The notes beneath the pieces are model-generated. The model searched no databases, was not told the origin of the DNA, and worked only from the letters and a program-made list of their open reading frames with translations. The position numbers were made by a program, and so were the translations under genes. Shown in pieces: positions 1-13,632 of a stretch of 64,000 bases of DNA. This DNA comes from Lepas anatifera (lineage: Eukaryota; Arthropoda; Thecostraca; Lepadidae). Numbering within the stretch: the stretch's first letter is position 1; the number at the start of each line of letters is the position of its first letter. Location: positions 1,364,501 to 1,428,500 of the forward strand of contig JAOTON010001136.1 of the NCBI GenBank assembly GCA_034440635.1, written 5' to 3'.

Positions 1-1260
1 CGCTCTGCGTGGTGCGCGCGCCGGGCGCGCTGCCTGGCTCCGTGGGCGCGCCGCCGTGCGTGCGCTGACGTCGGTCTGACGTGGTGTTGGTTGTGCGGGC
101 GCGGAGTGGCGCTGGTGTAGCTGGCGGCTGTGCCGGTGTGGCTCGCGTCGGGCGCGGCCGTGGCGCTGGTGGCGCGCTTGGCTCGCGCGGGCGGACGCGC
201 GGCGTTTGATCTGGGCGCTGCGGCCGCATGATGTTTGATGCGCGGGGCTGCCGGACGGACCGAGCCGTGATGTGATCATCCATGTCCTTGCTGAGTGTGC
301 TGTGGTGTGGATGGAATTTTAAGGTATTTTTGCGTTTTTACCAGCGTATGTATGTCATGATGCTTTGTACTGCTTCTCTTTGCCGATGGCCTTAAGCCTC
401 GAGCTTTGCCGCGCTGATGCCCCCGACGTTATGTAGGGGCCCCGCGCCGGGGGTGTCGTAGTAGCGCGTGATATACGTGTATGCTTTATGTATCGCTTTA
501 CTGGAAATATATCATGTATGGACGTGAAATGTAATTTCCTGCTAAAAAAGAAAGCGAACGGACCCCGAGAAGACGCCGATACTGTTTCGGTGTTTGTCTT
601 GGAAGCCTTGAATGTTCGTCCATAATTCGGGAACCGCACCGAAACCGCGCCGTTTCTTGTGAGGCATTAGCGCATCATAGTTCTCCCCACTCAGAACAGC
701 CCGATATCCAGTGACTCAGCCCGGAGGAACACCTCACCACCATAAGCACCTAGAGAAAATCCCCCTTGGAGGGATTACTTGACGGCGTGTCTGAATAAGC
801 TGCAGCTGATGTACCCTGAAAGGGCTTCAACATCGCACTCGTTTTTAACCACGTCTCGACTGTCCGGTGAAGTATTTGTACATATTTTTAACAGATGAAA
901 ATATTATTGATTCCTGAGAATACGCCTACTCTACTCTCAATCATTTTCTACATTGCTTATATGTATAAATGTTGTCTGATAATTAGGCCGATCGACATCG
1001 CGCAAACCGGTGATCCTTTGGCAAAGGTTGAAACATAACATCGCTTATTGATGGCCGTGAGCATGATGAAACTGCCGATGAAACTATTAACTTTAATTAA
1101 ATCAGCATTGGGCTGCTGCTAACATTCTCCCGTATCATGATAGTGCTAAAAAATGGCTACCAGCCTAGGTATATTTGGCTTACTTTAGTCACATGCCATC
1201 TGATAGTGGGCATGGACCACGCGTTGGAGACCTTGACGTCACAACACGAGCCTGCGGTAC
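1..1260. other. XPF intron 10 and GC/CpG-rich left edge
   Basis: This stretch lies downstream of the last recognised XPF exon, whose donor GT is at 1259-1260 on the minus strand, so it should be intron 10. The first 300 bases are very rich in CpG and GCGC strings. Bases 650-1200 are ordinary AT-richer DNA. I searched the minus strand for the helix-hairpin-helix exon that ends XPF proteins and did not find it, so the gene continues past the left edge. No other gene or repeat is recognised. Confidence 0.5.
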
Positions 1261-4200
1261 CTGCGGGTTGACGCGGTCGTCGGCGATGGTGTCGGCGCGG
1301 TCGGCGGTGGCGGCGCGTGCCTCGGCCAGGCTGGGCTCTGGGGCACCCTCCTTCAGCTGGTGCAGCAGCTCGGCAGAGGCGTACGGCGAGGGACACCACA
1401 TCAGTCGCAGCCGGGGAAAGTGGAGCGTCAGTAGCTGTAGCCGCGACACCACCTGCTGCGACGAAACGTCCGAGGACAGGAAGTAGCGGCCCTGCCGGAC
1501 GGAGCAGAGGTCAGACTAGAGCCGCGACACCAGCTGCTGCGACGACACGTCCGGAACAGGAAGTAGCGACCCTGCCGGACGGAGCAGAGGTCAGACTAGA
1601 GCCGCGACACCACCTGCTGCGACGAGACGTCCGGAACAGGAAGTAGCGACCCTGTTGGACGGAGCAGAGGTCAGACTAGAGCCGTGACACCACCTGCTGC
1701 GACGAGACGTCCGAGAACAGGAAGTAGCGACCCTGTTGGACGGAGCAGAGGTCAGACTAGAGCCGTGACACCACCTGCTGCGACGAGACGTCCGGAACAG
1801 GAAGTAGCGACCCTGCCGGACGGAGCAGAGGTCAGACTAGAGCCGCGACACCACCTGCTGCGACGAGACGTCCGGAACAGGAAGTAGCGACCCTGTTGGA
1901 CGGAGCAGAGGTCAGACTAGAGCCGTGACACCACCTGCTGCGACGAGACGTCCGGAACAGGAAGTAGCGACCCTGCCGGACGGAGCAGAGGTCAGACTAG
2001 AGCCGTGACACCACCTGCTGCGACGAGACGTCCGAGAACAGGAAGTAGCGAACCTGCCGGACGGAGCAGAGGTCAGACTAGAGCCGCGAGACCACCTGCT
2101 GCGACGAGACGTCCGAGAACAGGAAGTAGCGAACCTGCCGGACGGAGCAGAGGTCAGACTAGAGCCGCGAGACCACCTGCTGCGACGAGACGTCCGAGAA
2201 CAGGAAGTAGCGAACCTGCCGGACGGAGCAGAGGTCAGACTAGAGCCGCGACACCACCTGCTGCGACGAGACGTCCGGAACAGGAAGTAGCGACCCTGTT
2301 GGACGGAGCAGAGGTCAGACTAGAGCCGTGACACCACCTGCTGCGACGAGACGTCCGAGAACAGGAAGTAGCGAACCTGCCGGACGGAGCAGAGGTCAGA
2401 CTAGAGCCGCGAGACCACCTGCTGCGACGAGACGTCCGAGAACAGGAAGCAGCGAACCTGCCGGACGGAGCAGAGGTCAGACTAGAGCCGCGACACCACC
2501 TGCTGCGACGAGACGTCCGAGAACAGGAAGTAGCGACCCTGTTGGACGGAGCAGAGGTCAGACTAGAGCCGTGACACCACCTGCTGCGACGACACGTCCG
2601 AGGACAGGAAGTAGCGAACCTGCCGGACGGCGAGCAGGTCAGATAACGGGTAATGGCGGCCCTGTCCGATGGAGCACATGTGGAACAGGCAGAGATGACC
2701 CCGCATGAAAAGCGCAGAGGTCAGATAACAGGCAGATGTGACACTGCCGGACGGCGGACAGGTCAGAACAGAATATTGTCTAGTGGCCATGCCCAATGGC
2801 ACAGGAAACAGCGCAGAGCAATGGGTGACAGTTGGCACGCCAAGTCATTCTGCAAGGTTAAAGGGAATGTGGCACCTTCATAACGTGATTTTAACTGAGA
2901 TAGCCAAGTTGTAAAGCAAGTCGGAAAACGCGGTACTCAATATATGATTTGTCTTGGAACTCGAGATTTTCGTAGAAAAAAGCTAAAACCTACCTGCTAT
3001 GTACCCTCATGTACCCCTAGCAGCAGGCCACATTGTCATGGCTGTTGGTGTGACGACATATGCTGACGTCACGATGAGCATCAGCCAGTCGAAGCCCTTG
3101 AGCTTTTGAGTATGGTAGTGATTGCCAGATCATGACATCATCCACAGGCAGATATTTATTTCTTTTCCTAGGGAGTATTTTAAAGATCAAAATATTGAGC
3201 TTATTGTACATTTTTACAGATAAATAATGAGTGGTTTCATTATTTTCGCTAAAAGTACGCCTAATTACACTAAATTTCAGCATTCGACCAAGTGCCACAT
3301 TCCTTTAAGGCAGTTAGATTCCACAAATAAAATTGTACCATTACAAGTGTAGCTCTGAAACCAACTTGATGCAGGTGTGATGTGACAATGGGGCTTATGC
3401 TCAGCAATGGAAGACAGGGTACGGAAAGTACCTTGAGTGAATTTGGAATAGATTCATCTAGAATGCACTCACTTTGATGGACCACGCCTTTAATTGGCAG
3501 GGTTTCGTATTTCAGACAAAAGAATATTACTTCTCAGGGAATGGTGTCCCTCCCAAACTGTAAATTCTTAAAAAAAAACAACCAGTCACTAGTTATTGCT
3601 CAAGATGCCAGCAATGAGTGTTCAGTGCCATGAAGTAGGCTACAGTGAAAACAAAGGGTCGATGATGAACGGGTATGACTCCGGTACCTACGCCTGAGGA
3701 TGCCCACCTGCAGGCTGAACGGCTTGTCCTGGTCGAACTCGATGAGCAGGATGGGCCGCTTGTAGTGGCGCTCCATGGACAGCGCCTGGCTGTACAGCCG
3801 GCCCGACATCAGCGAGCCGATCAGGTCGCTCACCGACTTGCGCTCCACGCACACCTCCGGCGTGATGATGTAGTCGCCCACCTCGATGGTGGCCGGCACG
3901 ATCTCCAGGCCTCGTCGGTGCAGCAGAGACGGCAGCTCTGAGCGGAACTCGCGCAGGTCGACAATGACGCGCTGCGGCTCTGCGGGCGGCGGCGCGGCGC
4001 CACCCTGCCGCGAGCTGCGCGCGGCCGGACCTCCGGCGTCGGCGTCTTCGCCGCGCTGCAGGTCGGCGTTGGTGTCGTCGCGTCCCTCGCGCTCCTCCGG
4101 CACCACCATGGACGCCTTCTCCGAGATCAGGTACTCGAACGCCTGTTTTTCGGTGCGCAGCGCCGTCAGGTAGGTCTGCTCCTCCGTGGTGCCGGCGAAC

Positions 4201-7200
4201 AGCAGGGTGTAGACACGCAGCTGGCGCTCCGGGCTGGCCGCCTGGTGCACCTGGGCAGACGCGGCGCCCGGCCGGGCTGCTGTGACAAGCCCACCCGCCA
4301 CCCACACCTATTGCTACGGTTACATGTACGCTAACGTTCCACTGCGGCACCGAAACCCCCATTTCTCGTCCAGTTATACGTAACATAATGCATTATAAAG
4401 CAAGCATTAGCACAAAGACATGATCATCATATGATTAACAGTAAAACGACTATGAGTGAGAACCGAGAGGGGGCACTTCGTGAATCAGGAGGTAAAATTA
4501 TAATGAACGAATTCTTCATGCGACGGACCCCTAAGAACATGACCTTTTCATTTTCCATATGCCATTGGCAACGCTGAAGCTGTTTCGCAGGTCTAAAAGG
4601 CTAAATGTACGATGAAATCCGCATATGGCTCATAATTTGGAAAATCTTTGGTCTCCAGGAAAGTAAAAGTTATACTTTATAGCTTACACCTTGGGCTTTC
4701 TGAATATCGCACTTTCCAAAGAACATAGTTCATACTATGGCTTAAACTGGACAAAAGAATGAACACTTGGATGCGAAAATTTTTGGTGTGGCAATCCTAC
4801 CACTTGCCTTTCTAAATGTTCGGTTGTAGTGGCTTAGTATAAATGAAAAAGATTCCCAACAACTGTGAGCATTTCCCTGTTTTTATTTTGTCCTCTTATT
4901 GCCCGTCACTGACGAATACCGAGCGGGCGCGCAGCCCACGCGGGGTAATTAGTATTGCTACAAAGTATGGACTATGGAGCCCAATTATAAGTCGGGTAAT
5001 TATTTTTCGGGATCGCATCAAATCTCGAAATTTAGCACTGCTACCAAAAAATGAGGGGGTGCGGGTTGTCCCCACCTGCGAGAGGGGTACCGACCTCCAG
5101 CGTGCGGACGACAGTGACGTCCATGTCGTAGAGCACGCAGTAGCGGGGCCGACAGCGCTGCAGGCTGCGCTGCAGCTGGTACGGGTCGGACGCGTCCTTG
5201 GCCGGCATCAGCAGCAGCAGCGGCGGCGTTGGCAGCGTCACCAGCAGCTCCTCCTCCTCCTCAGCGGCTGCCGCGCCCTGCTCATACACCAAAGGCGACC
5301 TCTGAGACGTCATCCCTCCGGGACCATCGTGGATTTCACTGCTGTCACGCATTCTGCTTTTGCGTACCACATCTTTTAATTCGATGGAAAGGGACGATGA
5401 CCTGAGAGAGTAATACAATTATGTCTACAAAGAATTTGATGCATCGAAAAGTAAGGCACGTCCAAGAAGCGGACACGGCGCGGCTGATGTACCGTCTGCT
5501 GATCTGTGGCGGTTTTCTGGGCTGCGCCCTTGGAGGGTGGTGCCTTAGTCGGCGGCGCGGCATCTCCAGCTGCTGCGCTCGGTATGTAGGCGTCCTCGGC
5601 CAACTTGGGTGCCAGCAGCTGCTGGAAGCGTCTCCAGAGCACAGCCTGAACTCCTGACGTCAGAAACTGCCGGCAGCCGCAGCACGTCACACACGCAACA
5701 CAAAACGTCTGTCGGCAAGGGTATGTCACAAACGTATTAACGCGACAATCCAGGCTGGGAACATCTCTTAGTGGCGGAGCGCACCTAGCACCAGCCGATA
5801 TTCTGTAAGCTGAGCCTTGTTCTGCTCGCCGACTGAGAGCGAGCCAAGCTAATCGCATCACAGCTGCCTTTGGTGCAAAGCGTCTGCGTGTGTTACCTCC
5901 TTGATGCGGCGGCAGGCGGCCATGTCGGCAGCCACCACCAGCACCTTGTGGTCGTCAGCGTCCAGGCCGGCGTCCTCTCCCACCTCCTCCTGTATCTCCT
6001 TCAGGATTTCCGAGAGCGCGTGCCATTTGGGAGGCTCCTCCATCTGCAGCACTGCATTCGGAGACAGTTAACACCGGGAACGCAATCGGATTCATGTTTC
6101 TAGTGCTGCTGGTATATAATGAATCATATTGTCGTATATTGTAAGATTTCAAGAAGAGATAAAGCCACGGCTCGGCGCATGCCTAAATATGCGGAGAAAT
6201 GTATTAAATACAGTTCTGCCCGGGGCTCAGCGGGCTAATTTCAGGCTTGCATGAGTCAGCGTGTGAAAAGATCAGGCCGCTCACCAGGACTGCCTCTGGT
6301 TCCTACACTCGTCTCCAGACCTTATGGTCCAGACTTCCCGGGGGGCGAGGACTTAGTGTCAAACTAGACAAGATCCAGCAATGTGACGAGATGAACCAAC
6401 AGTTTATTCACGAATATCGTGACCAGCAAATTATGTTCGGGAAACGCTTCTTGCCCTTGGCAAACGCCATATTACAGGTGACCGACCACCTGCACAGCTT
6501 TGAATAAAAATAAATATTACTGTTGCGTACAAACAAAATCGTATGTCACGCGCCGAATTTAATCCCCACATGGCTTGATGTCCGTTCACAACAATGGGCC
6601 CTGATTCGCTGCTGGTGGGCGGGGCCTCACTCCCCATCCTTGCCACAAAAGGGATTGCAGTACATATTGGGGCAATAATGTTCATCCGGCTCTGAGACAA
6701 ATTCAGGTCTCTGGGAGCTGGCGCCGGTGACGGGCGGTGGCGGCGTACCCTGCGGCTGGGAGGAGCCAGTGCGCGCCCGCTTCGGCGCCGGCTGCGCGTC
6801 CCCGAACACCCGGCGGCGCGCGTCCACGAACACGGTCTCGGCCGCGTCCAGAATGGCCCAGCCGGAGTTGAGCGCGCGCTCGGCGGTCTGCTGGGCGGCC
6901 ACCAGCTGGTAGTAGGAGCAGCAGTCGTGCTGAGGCAGCGCCGTCAGCAGGGAGCGCAGAGTGCGCAGGTCGGAGACCAGCTGGCGACTGCGGCTGCTCA
7001 GCTGGTGCCACACCGGGTCCAGCCGCAGCCGCGACAACTTGTGGAAGGAGCGCGAGATCACCAGCTCCGTGGTCATCGTCTCCCAGTCCAGCTGCCGACA
7101 GAGGTGCTACGTCGGAGAAGGGTGGTCACCTCCCCCTGTCCAACACGCTCACAGACAAGAGCTCAGACACGATTCATTCCAAGGGGAGGGGGCTCGGGCC

Positions 7201-10200
7201 TTCCCCGCCATTGCCTCGAATCAGCCTCCGCCTATGCATTACCTATAGGCACTCTGACCTTTCGGGGGGGGGGTGAGTCCCCCTAGCCCCCTTGTATCTG
7301 CCACGGATAGGTGGCAATGGTTATTTCTTCGTAACAGGAAATAAAACGACTGAGCCCACACCCCAAAAAAGCGTTAGACTAACAAAAGTACACGGGTTGA
7401 TATCATGCATGACCCTCCCAGCGCGTTCTGCTCATTACAGCTGACATGCTAGACCCGTTACTACCTTACGCGACCCATTACGAAACAGTAAATGAACCCG
7501 CACAGACTTAAAGGAAGATCAGAGCACGAGGTGGGTAACACGCTACACTCTTCGACCTACCGACGGATTGAGTCGTTTCAGCTCTTTGATGGTGATGTTG
7601 ATAAGGTCGAGCAGAGCCGTCTGGATCGAAGTCATCAGTGGCGTCATCTCCACTCGAATTTCCACCACTTCCGGCTGAGACGAATGCAGACCAGCAATTA
7701 CTATCCTACATAAATCCTACAAAGTTTTCCTTAAAGTTTAGCAAGCGATGCAGTTTTTACGGAAACCCATGCTGATTCCATGCTTATTAGTACCTATTGA
7801 AATTAGTTTTCAACGCAAGAATCCGACACGCTTACACTATTTTCCCGGGTCACATGGAATCCAAGCTTAAAAACCCACAAAAACGAGAAGCCATCTCCTC
7901 CGGAACACTCCCGGGACCAGAGGGCGGCTCACCGTGCACTGTTTGAGCGTCTCGTTGACCTGCGCGTGGAAGCGAGGCCACAGGTACAGATGGCGTACGA
8001 ACAGGTTGCGCATCACCCGCTGGACCTGGCAGAAGCCGGAGGTGAAGGACAGCGGCGAGCTGGAGAGCGCCTTGATGAAGCCCGTCTGCAGCCAAACGAG
8101 AGGGAAGGCAGTGAGCGTGGCTGCATGGAATCCAGTCTCAGCGACAATACGGTGGCATCGTGACGGTACATTTCAAAAGGAGCCGATGTGGTCGACTCTA
8201 AGTGACTTATCTGGAGAATGCAAAAGCTCATATACAACAGACCGGGTTCTTGGTTTCCATATTCAATATTCGTAAGATTTATATAACGGCAAAGCGCCAT
8301 TGTGCATCGACAACTAAGATGAGCGAATGTGAAAACTGAGCACAGACAGGACATTTGAGTCTACATTGGAGTGAAGGCACTGAGAGCACTGTCTATAATC
8401 ACGAAACTAGACCCAACCACTTCACGCCGACTTCAATAGGTACAAATAAAAAATGGGCTTTCTCGTACATTAGATTCAGCAGATTTGCTCTGATATACGG
8501 TTTCAAGAGCAAAACGCCAAAAATGAACACGTATCAGCATGTGTGTTCACCTCCCAGTGGATCTTACGTCAGACCTCGCTTGAACCCAGGACTTCAGTGT
8601 TATATATTCTTTTGTTATTGTTATAAAAAATGTTATTGTTATAAAAATATTTTAAAAGCAATTTTCCAGAGCAAAACGCTGCCAAAGGTACCAAAAGTAT
8701 GAACACGTATCCGCCAGTATGTTCACTCTCCCAGTGGATCTTAAGTTAGGCCTCACATGGCAGACAGTCATCCGCCAACACTCGCACTTTTGATCCAGTG
8801 GGGAATTAAGCACATTCAATAGCCCGCAAATTTGTACCATGGGTTGTGCCGCCAGATTGTTGTGCAATAGAGATACAAATGGTATAACTGAAATGGTACC
8901 CCTCTGCTCCGGAGAATACCTCCGACCGAAGCTAACAGCATTACAGGCCCCGGCGTCGCGCTCCAGAGACGCTATCAGCCATAAGATCAGCCATCCAGAT
9001 CAGCCATCACCACAAGGCGACGGCCGACCGGGTGGGGAAGACCACGTGTGGCTGTCCATTGTAATATCACTCTTCTAACGAATACAAATCAACTCTGTAG
9101 CATAAATCACGCACGTGGACCATGAGGGTAAAAAATCAAAGTAGCTTCAAACAGGACTATGTGCTTATGGCTTGTAGATAAATGTATATTTCGTTATATA
9201 AATCCGCCGGTACTTCATGGGTCAACTGTAAGCATCATCTCCATAAGGTAGAAACGGTGTGCTCACATTCACACCTTTCTGCCCCGTTTATTTTCATACT
9301 CTTTTGAACAGTATCCTAGGAACCCGAATACGGAACAGCGAAATCTCGTCCGCTGTGCTGATTTACTCTTCTCCCTGTCAGACTCACAGCTCCAGAAATC
9401 AGATTTATTGATTCGGAGGGCTCCAGTCACTTTGACTTGTTTTGCTTATGGTCAGCCAGGACGTAATGGTGCCTGGTATTTTTTGTCTTCGTGTATCCAA
9501 AAATGGTCTTAATCGATATACTGGTGCTGAATATGTACTGTGGTTCAATCCAAAGTTCACGCTTCGTAAAATAAATCGGGAAATTCCCTGCTTAAATGCA
9601 AACACGGGCGAGTTCACCCATATGGTTTCCAGACTGTCTTGTCCGAGTGTGTGGGGGAGACACACACTTTCCACCCTTAGCAGTAATTGTCGAAACATTG
9701 TACAGATAGGGTGCCTCCTCAACGAAACTGGTACGCATTTCGCTTCAGTTGAGCGTTACGTTTGGATAATAAATTTCGACCGTGTTCTGTGGGCGGCTGT
9801 GGCAAAACTCCAGAAGTGTCACCTCAACATCCATTTGCAGATGCAAATTGTATATCGAAAAAATGTGCAGCTGAAACCTTTATATACCAAATTAAACGAC
9901 TGCAAATATAAGAAAAGGTGCAGAAAGAGACCACATGCAACAAGGTAAGTACCGAACACCAGCAAATGAGGGTTATGATAGTTACAGGAAACCGTTACCA
10001 TCCGGAGGGGAGAAATCGTCCAGCGCCATTGCACTTGACATCCTGCACATGTTTAATGCACATGTTTAACCGGGCGCATAGCGACGCGTGCCGGGGGTGC
10101 GGAGACCCGGACTCAACGGACACCTTGCGGAATGCCCTGCCTATCAGGGCCCCCTCAAAGGAGGTTGACACACACCCTCTACAAAGGTTTCACGAACGAA

Positions 10201-11341
10201 TCTGGATCCACATGGTCGTTCCTCCTGGCGATGGGGAAGGTCGCCCAGGACCCTTTCTGAAGAAGCTGGCGAAGGGAAGAAAGCGCCAGTAACGGACACC
10301 GGTCAGCGCCTACCTTGTTCTTCTGTCTGTAGAGTCGCACTATGAAGGCCTCCTGGGCGGACTCGACGATGGTGTGGGCGCGGTAGACGACCACCCCCGT
10401 GACCAGGTCGGCCGGACACCGCTCCGTCAGCAGGTCCACCACCAGGATGCGTGACGTCACAAACAGCACGCCGCCGGACAGGTACACCCGCTGTCTGTCG
10501 GTCGAGGCGCGGGTGTCGGGTGCGGGTGGCGAGCAAGGTATACAGACAGCTATTGACGGAGATAACACAGAGCTGCGTAACTGGAACCAAAACAAATGCG
10601 TCCTGACCCTCTCCTATAAAGAGAATGCAAGCAAGATCACATCATCATTGCATTCAAATTGTTCAAGTACATGAGAGCAAATCAGAGGGGACGCCTAAAA
10701 ACTTGCAATTGATACAAGAGGGAACTGACTTGGGTTCAAACGCCCGCAGACTCGGTAATCGCACTACACGCTGGAGCCGGCGCAGTTCCGCGTACACCAG
10801 GCCGGTGGCTGTTCAGCCGAGCACCAGCACACCAGCGGCGGTCCCCTCACCTCTCTGCCACGGCGGTGTCGGCCGTGACGGCCCGGGGCAGCGGACTGAC
10901 GCCGTCCGCCTCCAGCTGAGCCGTCACGTGCTGCTGTTCGGCCGGCGCTGTGCCCAGCACCAGCACCAGCTGGCCGGGGTCGCAGAGCACGCGCAGCAGC
11001 GCCGCCAGCAGCCGCTCCAGGCCCAGGCCCTTGGCGGTGACGAGAAGGCCGTCGGCGTGCAGCAGGTCCAGCAGCATCGGCGTCTCGTACTGCAGCAGCG
11101 CCGACCGCGAGACCGACTGCAGCCGCTCAGCTGCCGCCGAACAGCCGCCGGCGGCTATAGCGTCGGACGCCTCACCGCCGGACACCGCTGCCGCCGCGCC
11201 AGGGTGCCGCCTCCTCGCGCCAGGGTCGGCCGCCTCACTGTGCGACGATGCGCTCGCGTCGGCGTGCACTGTGTCCGTTTTAGTGTCTGACGCCGGGGCG
11301 TCATTTGATTTCACCGAGTTTGCTGTTTCACAATCTTCCAT
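1261..11341 (-). CDS. ERCC4: DNA repair endonuclease XPF (ERCC4), 3'-incomplete, at least 10 exons
   Basis: XPF is the catalytic subunit of the XPF-ERCC1 nuclease, which makes the 5' incision in nucleotide-excision repair and acts in crosslink repair. Exons inferred on the minus strand: 10851-11341, 10314-10494, 7933-8085, 7561-7674, about 6749-7091, 5897-6051, one starting at 5666, one ending at 5095, 3708-4250 and 1261-1491. Codon phases agree at every resolved junction. The exon 7/8 junction is unresolved (donor 5493 or about 5600; acceptor near 5386 or further in), and the exon 5 donor is tentative. Exon 2 reads [19 protein letters not shown] and exon 3 [18 protein letters not shown], both typical of the helicase-like N-terminal part. 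Exon 9 carries the nuclease signature [18 protein letters not shown] (the ERK-x3-D core), so the active site looks intact. Exon 10 reads [20 protein letters not shown]. The C-terminal HhH domain lies outside the window. The ATG at 11341 follows an A-rich stretch and gives about 80 extra low-complexity residues before the conserved core. Confidence 0.93.
1441..2650. repeat. 80/81-bp minisatellite (~15 units) built from the XPF intron 9/exon 10 junction
   Basis: Units begin at 1441, 1522, 1602, 1682, 1763, 1843, 1923, 2003, 2084, 2165, 2246, 2326, 2407, 2488 and 2569. Lengths are 80 or 81 bp, depending on CCGGAACAGG versus CCGAGAACAGG. The first unit is genuine XPF exon 10 sequence plus its acceptor. 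On the minus strand every unit carries a pyrimidine-rich tract ending in CCGGCAG, followed by about 57 bp homologous to the exon start. The 81-bp type still reads like the exon ([12 protein letters not shown]) and then meets TAG. Degenerate pieces continue to about 2780 (for example near 2746-2765). The plus-strand reading frames of 60-130 codons here are by-products of an array whose 81-bp units keep frame. Confidence 0.95.
2862..3304. mobile_element. TTAA-flanked MITE, family 1 (AGGGAATGTGGCACC), in XPF intron 9
   Basis: The 443-bp element has terminal inverted repeats AGGGAATGTGGCACCTT and the matching AAGTGCCACATTCCT. It is flanked by TTAA at 2858-2861 and 3305-3308. A 450-bp full copy lies at 30466-30915, with partial copies near 39379 and 53501. 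TTAA target duplications are known for the piggyBac and Kolobok superfamilies. No coding region is present, so it is non-autonomous. Confidence 0.85.
8500..8760. repeat. Local direct duplication in XPF intron 2
   Basis: A block of about 70 bp containing GAACACGTATC, TGTTCAC and CCCAGTGGATCTTA occurs at about 8510-8580 and again, diverged, at about 8675-8755. Between the copies is an AT-rich spacer with TGTTATTGTTATAAAA repeated. No gene is seen in it. Confidence 0.6.
9990..10170 (+). mobile_element. Possible remnant of a non-LTR retrotransposon ORF2 3' end
   Basis: The plus-strand reading frame contains [20 protein letters not shown], followed by DTLRNAL. This resembles the cysteine-rich tail (xxFxxxxSxxCxxCG-x-x-DTxxHxL) found near the end of R1/Jockey/RTE-type LINE proteins. 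It lies in XPF intron 2, antisense to the gene. The match is short and nothing else of the element is recognisable, so the call is weak. Confidence 0.3.
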
Positions 11342-11449
11342 TTTTTTGTCGTTTAGGCCACTGTATATGTTTAATCTGATGCAATCACTTTTGCTAAAAA
11401 CCCCGTGAGAAAATACTTCATATAGCAATACTACACATATACTAAGTTC
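11342..11449 (-). promoter_or_regulatory. 108-bp spacer between C6orf120-like stop and XPF start codon
   Basis: This interval must hold both the 3' UTR of the C6orf120-like gene and at least part of the XPF 5' leader. On the minus strand it contains ATTAAA (plus-strand 11370-11375), a known weaker variant of the poly(A) signal. An A-rich run comes directly before the XPF ATG, giving purines upstream of the start codon. No TATA box is obvious. Whether the two genes share one transcript cannot be told from sequence. Confidence 0.5.
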
Positions 11450-12798
<1,349 letters not shown>

Positions 12799-13050
12799 CT
12801 GCAAAAACGCAGAGGTACATACGTAAAGACAAGCGCAGTTCTAACTATGTAAGCACCCATAGAACCCGGTACAGACCCAACTGTAATAGAGCCTGCTGTC
12901 ATACAAAATGAGGACTTAGCGACAGTGAAAAACAACTTACTGACTATCTTCATACAAAAAACTACAGGCTATATCAGGCACTTCCGTTCTTGCACTACAC
13001 TTGTCACCTTTTTCATCGTGGGATGTGATACTCATAAAAAAAAAAAAAAA

Positions 13051-13101
<51 letters not shown>

Positions 13102-13632
13102 GACGTCCAGACCGCTAAAAAGGCAACCGAAGAAAGGAAAGCATAAAGGCAGGGAGAAAACATGCTACAAAAGAAATAAGCGAGACACAAGAAACGCTTC
13201 GCGAAATAAAGTGTAAGTACTTGCACTTGATTGGGCTTTCAGAGCTTTCCACACACCCCAGGTTATATCACTGTCTTAGGCCGTTTTTAAGACTTTCTGG
13301 CTTACAATGGCCTTGGTATATAAAAATTATACGAACTTCTCATGCATTAGGATTTTCTTATCGCTTCAGACGTTATATTCAGGATACACATATTTGGAGA
13401 AAAATGCAGCATTTGTGGAGCAAAATGAAAATTTGCACAATTTCTACAAAGCATCAAAATCTGGATTTTTGGAAAAGTGAATACTTCAGAAATGAAAGGG
13501 TAAAAAGTTATCGCAGCATTGCCTAGCCCTTGAACACAGACCGGACGTCTTCCCGTAAAGGTAAAGATTCAGAGCCGAACACCCACACACCTGGAGAAGC
13601 AGAAGAGCCCATCGCATCGCGGCGCACCTTCA
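12799..13632. other. Intron or intergenic DNA with (TA)n microsatellite
   Basis: This should contain the missing first exon of the C6orf120-like gene and the 3' UTR of the rhodanese gene. I recognise only a poly(A) run (13036-13050) that passes into a (TA)n tract. The rest is AT-rich with no convincing coding exon. Confidence 0.5.
13036..13099. repeat. A-run plus (TA)n microsatellite
   Basis: About 15 A residues are followed by roughly 24 TA dinucleotides. The small reading frames rich in Y and I here are artefacts of the repeat. Confidence 0.95.

Noticed and set aside
1317..2708. Plus-strand repetitive open frames ([17 protein letters not shown] proteins)
   Set aside because: They are produced by the in-frame 81-bp units of the minisatellite. 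The real coding sense of the parent unit is the minus-strand XPF exon.
9442..9948. 168-codon plus-strand open frame in XPF intron 2
   Set aside because: It has no family signature, AT-rich codons and no splice or start context. It is likely chance, although it is long enough to re-check with transcripts.
13032..13226. Hydrophobic minus-strand frame as the signal-peptide exon of the C6orf120-like gene
   Set aside because: It runs into the (TA)n repeat and has no convincing donor in the right phase. Kept only as a possibility.
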